In this document: one piece after another, positions 1 through 7,491 of the stretch
Position numbering within the stretch: position 1 is the first letter of the stretch
Layout of the letters: each line of letters begins with the position of its first letter
Program-made: the position numbers and the translations under genes
Source: DASZXJ01 sp035545895
GTDB taxonomy: Bacteria; Planctomycetota; Phycisphaerae; Tepidisphaerales; Tepidisphaeraceae
Assembly: GCA_035545895.1 (NCBI GenBank)
Contig: DASZXJ010000102.1
Coordinates: 1-52,701, forward strand
Direction: 5' to 3'
DNA length: 52,701 nt
The notes under the pieces: generated by a model
Seen by the model: the letters and a program-made list of their open reading frames with translations, nothing else
What the model was told of the DNA's origin: nothing
Databases searched by the model: none

Positions 1-258
1 AACAAAGGAGCCGCGGGTCACTGGATCTTCGTCGTTCAGATTTCGTCATTGATTCGTCATTCTGATTTTGGTCATTCGTCATTCAGGTTATGGTCATTCG
101 TCATTGGGACTTTGTTGGTCATTGGGACTTGGCCATTGACCGTTTAATCCCCATTTCCCCGCCACCCCCCGCCACTGGTTGCCTAGCGAACGATGCGGTA
201 TCCCACCGTACCCTCCTACGGGTCAACTCGCTGCATTCGCCTCCGTTGAGGGCCGCAG
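1..258. repeat. Dispersed repeat, copy 1 (partner at 47954-48185)
   Basis: This non-coding stretch matches 47954-48185 in order and orientation. It starts with the same AACAAAGGAGCCGC block, continues with degenerate GTCATTCGTCATT units and a GTCATTGGGACTT doublet, and ends with a block that can fold as CCGTA-CCCTCC-TACGG at 206-221. The hairpin block is almost unchanged between the copies, while the linker at about 160-190 differs. The element may continue left of the window. It lies just past the 3' end of the minus-strand gene at 277-783. The function is unknown, and no transposase accompanies it. Confidence 0.8.
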
Positions 259-276
259 CGCAGCCACGGTTTGGGG

Positions 277-783
277 TTAAACCAGTCCCAGCTTGCGGAA
301 ATAGGAGGCTGCGAAACACCGGTCCGCCAGCGCGAAACTTGGGCGGTCGGATTCCTTGGCGGGAACGAATAATCCGATGCTCGCCAGCAGCGGCCGCTCG
401 GGCAGGCCGATCAGATCGAACGATGGCTCAAAGCCGGTGTCGTGCAGTTCCGCGACCGCGCGATGTTGGAACGCTTCGAGGGTAAGCGCGTCGGCATCTT
501 TGTTGATTCCGCTGGCCAACAGGTTGACGGACAAGGTTTTATCGCGTTCGCGAATGGTGGCGATGCCCGCGGTTTCAGCCGAGGCAAACCACCGCAGAAT
601 CAGCCGGCCATTGGTCTGGGGCAAGGGAATTTCAAACTCCTGCGAGTTTTTCCAAAGCTCTGCAGAGAAGCAGGCAATCAAATCGACGGCCCCGCCGATG
701 CGTTCGAGCAAAGCGTACTCGTACCAGTTGCTCTGCTGAGCCTGGCACTGCGGAGAGAGATCAACGACCGTGAATCCTCGCAT
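277..783 (-). CDS. Hypothetical protein (168 aa)
   Basis: An open frame of 168 codons runs leftward from ATG at 783 to TAA at 277-279. The product is a soluble, mildly acidic mixed alpha/beta protein with no signal peptide, membrane segment or motif that I recognise. Codon usage and composition look like the neighbouring real genes, and the overlapping frames on the other strand look less natural. No clear Shine-Dalgarno sequence precedes the start. Upstream it faces the kinase operon across about 220 bp, so the two may share a divergent promoter region. Downstream it runs straight into the dispersed repeat. The function is unknown. Confidence 0.65.
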   Translation of the reverse strand: MRGFTVVDLSPQCQAQQSNWYEYALLERIGGAVDLIACFSAELWKNSQEFEIPLPQTNGRLILRWFASAETAGIATIRERDKTLSVNLLASGINKDADALTLEAFQHRAVAELHDTGFEPSFDLIGLPERPLLASIGLFVPAKESDRPSFALADRCFAASYFRKLGLV

Positions 784-820
784 GGGGATTGGACACTAGA
801 GTAGTTTCTCACCGCGCGTC

Positions 821-839
821 TATCAGGCCAGCCCTGATA
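821..839. promoter_or_regulatory. Perfect inverted repeat in divergent intergenic region
   Basis: TATCAGG and CCTGATA form a perfect 7-bp inverted repeat around a 5-nt spacer, between the minus-strand gene ending its 5' side at 783 and the kinase start at 1006. It could be an operator or a small hairpin. Nothing else in the sequence tells which. Confidence 0.3.
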
Positions 840-870
840 ATGCCTATCGGGAGATTCATTGCGGCCCCGA

Positions 871-899
871 TTGACAATATTTCAAAGCCGGCGCATGCT
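871..899 (+). promoter_or_regulatory. Possible sigma-70-type promoter for the kinase operon
   Basis: A consensus -35 box TTGACA sits at 871-876. Seventeen bases further on, the candidate -10 is CATGCT, which is a weak match. This is the only consensus-like -35 in the gap before the kinase genes. The call is tentative. Confidence 0.25.
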
Positions 900-1005
900 C
901 GCGCCTGACGTGAAACGCTCGTTGTCCACGGTCTGAAACGAGCCGCTTGAACGGGCAGAAATGCCGGAAAATCAGGGCTTTTCCGGCAAAACCTATGGAG
1001 AACTC

Positions 1006-4000
1006 ATGAAAGCCAAAAGCACTGTCAGCGTGGCTCGCACTTCCTCCGCGTCATCAAAAAATGGGAAACGATCACCACATTCCAACGGCAACGAAAACGG
1101 CACCCGCATCGCTGTTGAGAATTCTCCATCCACGACAACCGAGCCTTTGCCCGGCCAGCCTTCCATCATGAGCCTGCTTGGCGATCGCCCGGGCTCGAAC
1201 AAAAAACAGACACTGACCAGCACGCAACTGCTGGAAGTATTGCTGGCTTTCAAGAAAGGCAACTTTTCCGTGCGCCTGCCGATCGATCTCGACGGAATCG
1301 ATGGAAAGATCGCCGACACGTTTAACGAAGTGATGGATCTTTCAGAGCGCATGGCTGAGGAGTTGCAAAGGCTTAGCCGCGTCGTGGGTAAGGAAGGAAA
1401 AATCGCCCAGCGCGCGAACATCGGCGAAGTGACCGGCGCCTGGGCCGACAAGATCGATGCGGTCAATGCGCTGATTTCCGACCTGGTGCATCCGATTTCC
1501 GAGACCAGCCGCGTGATCGGCGCCGTCGCCAAGGGTGACCTGAGTCAGACGATGGCGCTGGAAACCGAAGGCCGACCGCTGGCTGGTGAATTCCTGCGCA
1601 CCGCCAAGACCGTGAACACCATGGTGGACCAGTTGGGTTCGTTCGCTTCGGAAGTGACGCGCGTGGCGCGCGAAGTGGGCACCGAAGGAAAACTCGGTGG
1701 CCAGGCCAAGGTGAAAGGCGTGGCTGGCACGTGGAAAGACCTGACCGACTCGGTAAACAGCATGGCCGGCAACCTGACCGCCCAGGTGCGAAACATCGCC
1801 ACCGTGACCACCGCCGTCGCCAATGGTGACTTGTCCAAGAAAATCACCGTGGACGTGAAAGGCGAAATTCAAGAACTGAAGCTCACGATCAACACGATGG
1901 TGGACCAGTTGCGATCGTTCGCATCGGAAGTGACGCGCGTGGCGCGCGAAGTGGGCACCGAAGGAAAACTCGGTGGCCAGGCCGAAGTGCGCGGCGTGGC
2001 CGGCACGTGGAAAGACCTGACCGATTCCGTGAATTCCATGGCTGCCAACCTCACGTCGCAGGTGCGAAATATCGCCAACGTCACGACCGCCGTCGCGACG
2101 GGCGACTTGTCCAAGAAGATCACCGTGGACGTAAAGGGTGAAATTCTGGAATTGAAGACCACGATTAACACGATGGTAGACCAGCTCAACTCGTTCGCAT
2201 CGGAAGTAACGCGCGTGGCCCGCGAAGTGGGCACCGAAGGCCGCCTCGGTGGCCAGGCCGAGGTGAAAGGTGTCGCCGGCACGTGGAAAGACCTGACGGA
2301 TAACGTGAATCTGATGGCCGGCAACTTGACGGCCCAGGTGCGAAACATCGCCGTCGTGACCACCGCCGTCGCCAAGGGCGATCTGACCAAGAAGATCACG
2401 GTCGACGTGAAAGGCGAAATTCTCGAACTGAAAAACACGATCAACGTCATGGTGGACCAGCTCAGCTCGTTCGCCGCCGAAGTGACACGCGTAGCGCGCG
2501 AAGTAGGCACCGAAGGAAAACTCGGTGGCCAGGCTGAAGTGCAAGGCGTGGCAGGCACATGGAAGGACCTGACCGACAACGTCAACATGATGGCCGGCAA
2601 CCTCACGTCGCAGGTGCGAAACATTGCCGACGTGACCAAGGCCGTCGCCAATGGCGACCTCTCCCGCAAAATCACCGTGGACGTGAAAGGTGAAATTCTC
2701 GAACTAAAAAACACGGTCAATACGATGGTGGACCAGCTTTCATCATTCGCTGCCGAAGTGACGCGCGTGGCGCGCGAAGTGGGTACCGAAGGAAAACTCG
2801 GTGGCCAGGCCGAGGTGAAGGGTGTTGCCGGCGTGTGGAAAGACCTCACTGACTCGGTGAATTCGATGGCATCCAACCTGACGGTGCAGCTGCGCGACAT
2901 GTCCAAGGTCGCCACCGCCATCGCCAACGGCAACCTTAGCCAGAAGATTACCGTGGACGTGCGCGGCGAAATCTTGCAGATCAAAGACGTCATCAACACC
3001 ATGGTGGACCAGCTCAGCTCGTTCGCATCGGAAGTGACGCGCGTGGCGCGCGAGGTGGGCACCGAAGGTGAACTAGGCGGCCAGGCCGACGTGAAAGGCG
3101 TGGCAGGTACTTGGAAAGACTTGACCGACTCAGTGAATTCGATGGCCGGCAACTTGACGGCCCAAGTGCGAAACATCGCCACCGTGACGACCGCCGTCGC
3201 CAACGGCGACTTGTCGAAGAAGATCACCGTGCCGGTCAAAGGCGAAATTCTGGAACTGAAAAACACCATCAACACGATGGTGGACCAACTCAACTCGTTC
3301 GCCTCGGAAGTGACGCGCGTCGCAAGGGAAGTGGGTTCCGAAGGAAAACTTGGTGGCCAAGCTGAAGTGCGAGGCGTGGCTGGCACGTGGAAAGACTTGA
3401 CCGACTCCGTGAATTCCATGGCTGCGAATCTGACTTCACAGGTGCGAAACATCGCCAACGTAACGACGGCCGTCGCGACCGGCGATCTTTCCAAGAAAAT
3501 CACCGTGGACGTGAAAGGCGAAATTCTCGAACTGAAAACCACCATCAACACCATGGTGGACCAGCTTTCATCCTTCGCTGCTGAAGTGACTCGCGTGGCC
3601 CGCGAAGTGGGTACCGAAGGAAAACTTGGTGGCCAGGCTGAAGTCAAAGGCGTGGCCGGTACGTGGAAAGACCTGACGGACAACGTGAATTTCATGGCCG
3701 CCAACCTGACCAACCAGGTGCGTAACATCGCCGACGTGACCAAAGCCGTGGCCGGCGGTGATCTGGGTAAGAAGATCACCGTGGACGTGAAAGGTGAAAT
3801 TCTCGAACTGAAAAATACGGTCAACACCATGGTGGACCAGCTTCGCGCGTTCGCATCGGAAGTAACACGCGTGGCCCGTGAAGTGGGTACCGAAGGAAAA
3901 CTCGGTGGCCAGGCCAATGTACCCGGCGTGGCTGGTACGTGGAAGGACTTGACCGACAACGTGAATTTCATGGCTTCCAACCTCACCGACCAGGTGCGAA

Positions 4001-7000
4001 ACATCGCAACCGTGACCACCGCCGTCGCCAACGGCGACTTGTCGAAAAAGATCACCGTGGACGTGCGCGGCGAAATTCTCGAACTCAAGCAAACCATCAA
4101 CACCATGGTGGACCAGCTCAACTCATTCGCATCGGAAGTGACGCGCGTGGCGCGCGAAGTGGGCACCGAAGGAAAACTCGGTGGACAGGCTGAAGTGAAA
4201 GGCGTCGGCGGAACATGGAAAGACCTGACCGACAACGTGAACTTCATGGCCGACCGTCTGACCAACCAGGTGCGCGGTATCGCCAAGGTCGTGACGGCCG
4301 TCGCCAATGGCGACCTTAAACGAAAACTCACGATGGACGCCAAGGGCGAAATCGCCGAACTGTCCGACACGATCAACAGCATGATCGACACGCTGGCGAC
4401 GTTCGCCGACCAGGTAACGACCGTGGCCCGCGAAGTGGGTGTCGAAGGAAAACTGGGCGGCCAGGCATCCGTGCCCGGTGCATCCGGTACATGGCGCGAC
4501 CTGACGGACAACGTCAACCAACTGGCTGCAAATCTAACCACCCAGGTACGAGCCATCGCCGAAGTCGCCACCGCCGTCACCAAGGGCGACCTCACGCGAA
4601 GCATTACCGTAGAAGCACAAGGTGAAGTGGCCGCGCTGAAGGACACGATCAATGAAATGATTCGTAACCTTCGCGATACGACGTCGAAAAACACCGAACA
4701 GGACTGGCTCAAGACGAACCTGGCGAAGTTCAGCCGAATGTTGCAAGGCCAAAAAGACTTGCTAACCGTGGGCCGCCTGATTCTGTCGGAACTCGCGCCG
4801 GTGGTCAGTGCCCAACAAGGCGTGTTCTACATGATGGACGCCGGCGGCAAAGCCGATGAGCCGACGCTCAAACTACTCGCAAGCTACGCCTACAAGGAAC
4901 GCAAAAACATCGATAACCGATTCAAGCTCGGCGAAGGTCTGGTCGGTCAGTGTGCACTGGAAAAAGAGAAGATTCTTCTCACGGCCGTGCCGACAGATTA
5001 CATCAAGATCACGTCCGGTCTTGGCGAAGCCAAGCCGCTCAACATTATCGTGCTGCCGATCGTGTTCGAAGGCGCGGTGAAGGCGGTCATGGAGCTGGCC
5101 AGCTTCGATCGGTTCAGCCCAACGCACGAAACGTTCCTTGATCAGCTCACCGAATCGATCGGCATCGTGCTCAATACGATCGAAGCCAACATGCGTACCG
5201 AAGACCTGCTCAAGCAGTCCCAGTCCTTGGCCCGCGAACTGCAAAGCCAGCAGCAGGAACTTCAGCAAACCAACGCCGAACTGGAAGACAAGGCCAAGCT
5301 GCTTGCCGACCAGAACGTCGAAGTGGAACGCAAGAACACCGAAGTCGAACAAGCCCGCCAGGCGCTGGAAGAAAAGGCCAAGCAGCTTGCTCTTACATCC
5401 AAGTACAAGTCGGAATTCCTGGCAAACATGTCGCACGAATTGCGCACGCCGCTCAATTCACTCCTCATTTTGTCCGACCAGCTCAGCAAAAACCCCGAAG
5501 GCAACCTGTCCAACAAGCAGGTCGATTTTGCCAAGACGATTCACAGCAGTGGCAACGATCTGCTCACGTTGATCAACGACATCCTGGACCTGTCCAAGAT
5601 CGAAAGCGGAACGGTCATGGTCGATGTCAGCGAAGTTACCCTTCGCGACCTGCGGGATTACGTCGATCGTACGTTCCGACACATTGCCGAAAACAAGAAG
5701 CTGGAATTTGCGTTGGATTTCTCCTCCGAATCGCCGCGAGCGATTCATACCGATGCCAAGCGATTGCAGCAGATTCTCAAGAATCTGCTGTCCAACGCGT
5801 TCAAATTTACCGATCGCGGAAACGTTTCATTGGAGGTTCGCGAAGCAACCGGCGGCTGGTCGCCGGAACACCCGACGCTCAGTCGAGCAAAGAGCGTGAT
5901 GGCATTCACCGTCCGCGATACGGGCATCGGCATTTCCTCGGAGAAGCAGCAGATCATTTTCGAGGCATTCCAACAGGCGGATGGCTCGACCAGTCGCAAG
6001 TACGGCGGCACGGGTCTTGGCCTGGCGATCAGCCGCGAAATTGCGGGACTACTCGGCGGGGAAATCAAACTGGTCAGCGCCCCCGGCGCGGGAAGCACGT
6101 TTATACTTTACCTGCCAACCAACTACACCGCGCCGCGTTCGCCGCGCCGGCCGGCAGCCAAAGAGTCGGAAATGCTCGCCGCGGCGCCCATTGCGGTGGC
6201 CCCCACGGCGCCTGTCTTTGCCGAATCCATGCCTGTGGTTGCTCCACCAACCGTTGAGGCGCCGCAGCTTGCTGCCGACACCGTGGAAGATGATTCAGCC
6301 AGCATCCACGCCGGCGACCAGGTGCTGCTCGTCGTGGAAAACGATCCGCATTTCACACGCCTGCTGATGGATATCGGTCATGAAAACGGTTTCAAGGTTG
6401 CGGTGGCGACTCGTGGATCGGCCGCCCTTCAACTTGCCAGGCAGTTGTCGCCCAGCGCAATCACGCTGGACATCAACTTGCCCGATATCGACGGCTGGCG
6501 AGTGCTCAATCGATTGAAGGACGATCTGGCAACACGCCATATCCCCGTGCACATCATTACCACTGAAGAAGAGCGCGATCGCGGTCTTCGCATGGGCGCG
6601 ATGGGGGTACTCACCAAGCCGATCAAGACCAAGCAACTGCTCGACGACACGTTCACCAGGTTGAAAGCATTCATTCAACCGCGGGTTCAAAAGGTGCTCG
6701 TCATCGACGACGATCCGGCTGAACGCGATATGATTGTTTCCCTCATCAGCGGCGCCGAACCGGAAGTAACTGCCGTTACTACACCGGAAGAGGCGCTGCA
6801 ACATCTCAAGGATCAAACGCCCGATTTGATCATCGCCGCATTTGACCTGCGCGATAAGAAGGGCTTCGAATTGATCGACGAGATCAAGGAAGACTCCCGG
6901 CTTCACGAATTGCCTATGATCGTCTATTCGCGCAAGGAATTGTCGAAGAAGGACGAGATCCACATGAAGCGCCTGACCCAGACGACGGTGCTGAAGGATG

Positions 7001-7491
7001 TCCGTTCGCTGGAACGCCTGGCGGACGAAGCAATGCTGTTCCTCCATCGGTCGGTCTCGTCGATGCCGGAAACAATTAAGCACGACATCGAAAAACTTCA
7101 TGAACCTGGCCGGGTGCTGGCGGGCAAGAAGGTTTTGGTCGTGGATGATGATATTCGCAATATTTTTGCGATGACCAGCATCCTTGAGCCATTCAATATG
7201 ACGGTTGTTTCTGCTGAGACTGGACGTGCTGCGATTGAAAACCTGCAGGAGACTCACGATATCGATGCGGTCCTGATGGACATCATGATGCCCGACATGG
7301 ACGGTTACGACACAATGCGGGCCATTCGCAAGCTTGCCAAGTTCCGCAGCCTGCCGATCATTGCCCTGACCGCCAAGGCAATGAAGGGAGACCGCGAAAA
7401 ATGCATCGAAGCCGGCGCCAGCGATTACATCTCCAAACCGGTGGATACCGATCAGCTGCTGGCTTTATTGCGAATATGGCTCTATAGATGA
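1006..7491 (+). CDS. Nik1-like soluble hybrid histidine kinase with 12 HAMP-type repeats
   Basis: This 2161-residue kinase has no membrane segment. Residues about 121-1224 are twelve tandem 92-residue HAMP-type units, the first one divergent, each with a VTRVAREVGTEGKLGGQA-like core. A GAF domain follows (about 1248-1392), then a coiled coil, a HisKA domain with the phospho-accepting His at 1477 (SHELRTP) and an HATPase with N, DTGIGIS and GGTGLGLAI boxes. Three receivers end the protein. The first has Asp1822 and the third Asp2092. The middle one has Ala1945 where the phospho-Asp belongs, although its acidic pair is kept. The repeat consensus closely resembles fungal group III kinases (Nik1/Os-1), known for osmotic signalling. 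I chose the ATG at 1006 because GGAG lies 5 bases upstream; an in-frame ATG at 961 lacks a good ribosome site. The stop overlaps the next kinase gene. Confidence 0.95.
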   Translation: MKAKSTVSVARTSSASSKNGKRSPHSNGNENGTRIAVENSPSTTTEPLPGQPSIMSLLGDRPGSNKKQTLTSTQLLEVLLAFKKGNFSVRLPIDLDGIDGKIADTFNEVMDLSERMAEELQRLSRVVGKEGKIAQRANIGEVTGAWADKIDAVNALISDLVHPISETSRVIGAVAKGDLSQTMALETEGRPLAGEFLRTAKTVNTMVDQLGSFASEVTRVAREVGTEGKLGGQAKVKGVAGTWKDLTDSVNSMAGNLTAQVRNIATVTTAVANGDLSKKITVDVKGEIQELKLTINTMVDQLRSFASEVTRVAREVGTEGKLGGQAEVRGVAGTWKDLTDSVNSMAANLTSQVRNIANVTTAVATGDLSKKITVDVKGEILELKTTINTMVDQLNSFASEVTRVAREVGTEGRLGGQAEVKGVAGTWKDLTDNVNLMAGNLTAQVRNIAVVTTAVAKGDLTKKITVDVKGEILELKNTINVMVDQLSSFAAEVTRVAREVGTEGKLGGQAEVQGVAGTWKDLTDNVNMMAGNLTSQVRNIADVTKAVANGDLSRKITVDVKGEILELKNTVNTMVDQLSSFAAEVTRVAREVGTEGKLGGQAEVKGVAGVWKDLTDSVNSMASNLTVQLRDMSKVATAIANGNLSQKITVDVRGEILQIKDVINTMVDQLSSFASEVTRVAREVGTEGELGGQADVKGVAGTWKDLTDSVNSMAGNLTAQVRNIATVTTAVANGDLSKKITVPVKGEILELKNTINTMVDQLNSFASEVTRVAREVGSEGKLGGQAEVRGVAGTWKDLTDSVNSMAANLTSQVRNIANVTTAVATGDLSKKITVDVKGEILELKTTINTMVDQLSSFAAEVTRVAREVGTEGKLGGQAEVKGVAGTWKDLTDNVNFMAANLTNQVRNIADVTKAVAGGDLGKKITVDVKGEILELKNTVNTMVDQLRAFASEVTRVAREVGTEGKLGGQANVPGVAGTWKDLTDNVNFMASNLTDQVRNIATVTTAVANGDLSKKITVDVRGEILELKQTINTMVDQLNSFASEVTRVAREVGTEGKLGGQAEVKGVGGTWKDLTDNVNFMADRLTNQVRGIAKVVTAVANGDLKRKLTMDAKGEIAELSDTINSMIDTLATFADQVTTVAREVGVEGKLGGQASVPGASGTWRDLTDNVNQLAANLTTQVRAIAEVATAVTKGDLTRSITVEAQGEVAALKDTINEMIRNLRDTTSKNTEQDWLKTNLAKFSRMLQGQKDLLTVGRLILSELAPVVSAQQGVFYMMDAGGKADEPTLKLLASYAYKERKNIDNRFKLGEGLVGQCALEKEKILLTAVPTDYIKITSGLGEAKPLNIIVLPIVFEGAVKAVMELASFDRFSPTHETFLDQLTESIGIVLNTIEANMRTEDLLKQSQSLARELQSQQQELQQTNAELEDKAKLLADQNVEVERKNTEVEQARQALEEKAKQLALTSKYKSEFLANMSHELRTPLNSLLILSDQLSKNPEGNLSNKQVDFAKTIHSSGNDLLTLINDILDLSKIESGTVMVDVSEVTLRDLRDYVDRTFRHIAENKKLEFALDFSSESPRAIHTDAKRLQQILKNLLSNAFKFTDRGNVSLEVREATGGWSPEHPTLSRAKSVMAFTVRDTGIGISSEKQQIIFEAFQQADGSTSRKYGGTGLGLAISREIAGLLGGEIKLVSAPGAGSTFILYLPTNYTAPRSPRRPAAKESEMLAAAPIAVAPTAPVFAESMPVVAPPTVEAPQLAADTVEDDSASIHAGDQVLLVVENDPHFTRLLMDIGHENGFKVAVATRGSAALQLARQLSPSAITLDINLPDIDGWRVLNRLKDDLATRHIPVHIITTEEERDRGLRMGAMGVLTKPIKTKQLLDDTFTRLKAFIQPRVQKVLVIDDDPAERDMIVSLISGAEPEVTAVTTPEEALQHLKDQTPDLIIAAFDLRDKKGFELIDEIKEDSRLHELPMIVYSRKELSKKDEIHMKRLTQTTVLKDVRSLERLADEAMLFLHRSVSSMPETIKHDIEKLHEPGRVLAGKKVLVVDDDIRNIFAMTSILEPFNMTVVSAETGRAAIENLQETHDIDAVLMDIMMPDMDGYDTMRAIRKLAKFRSLPIIALTAKAMKGDREKCIEAGASDYISKPVDTDQLLALLRIWLYR
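1366..4677 (+). repeat. Twelve tandem 276-bp coding repeats (HAMP units)
   Basis: Inside the kinase gene, 276-bp units follow one another without any indel. The FAS/FAA-EVTRVAREVG block starts at 1642, 1918, 2194 and so on to 4402, and a divergent first unit spans 1366-1641. The units encode nearly the same 92 residues but differ at many third codon positions. They are therefore held together by protein-level selection and are not a recent expansion. Confidence 0.92.

Noticed and set aside
206..240. Similarity of CTCCTACGGG to the conserved 16S rRNA 338 region
   Set aside because: Only about ten bases agree, and no other rRNA sequence surrounds it; this is chance or a weak motif, not an rRNA fragment.
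119..319. Small minus-strand frame shared with the second repeat copy
   Set aside because: Most base changes between the copies in the comparable block alter the residue, which argues against a protein.
1869..4712. A 947-codon open frame on the minus strand opposite the HAMP repeats
   Set aside because: It arises because the same 276-bp unit is repeated without stops in that frame. The product is itself a repeat of the reverse-complement of the units and has no coding logic of its own.
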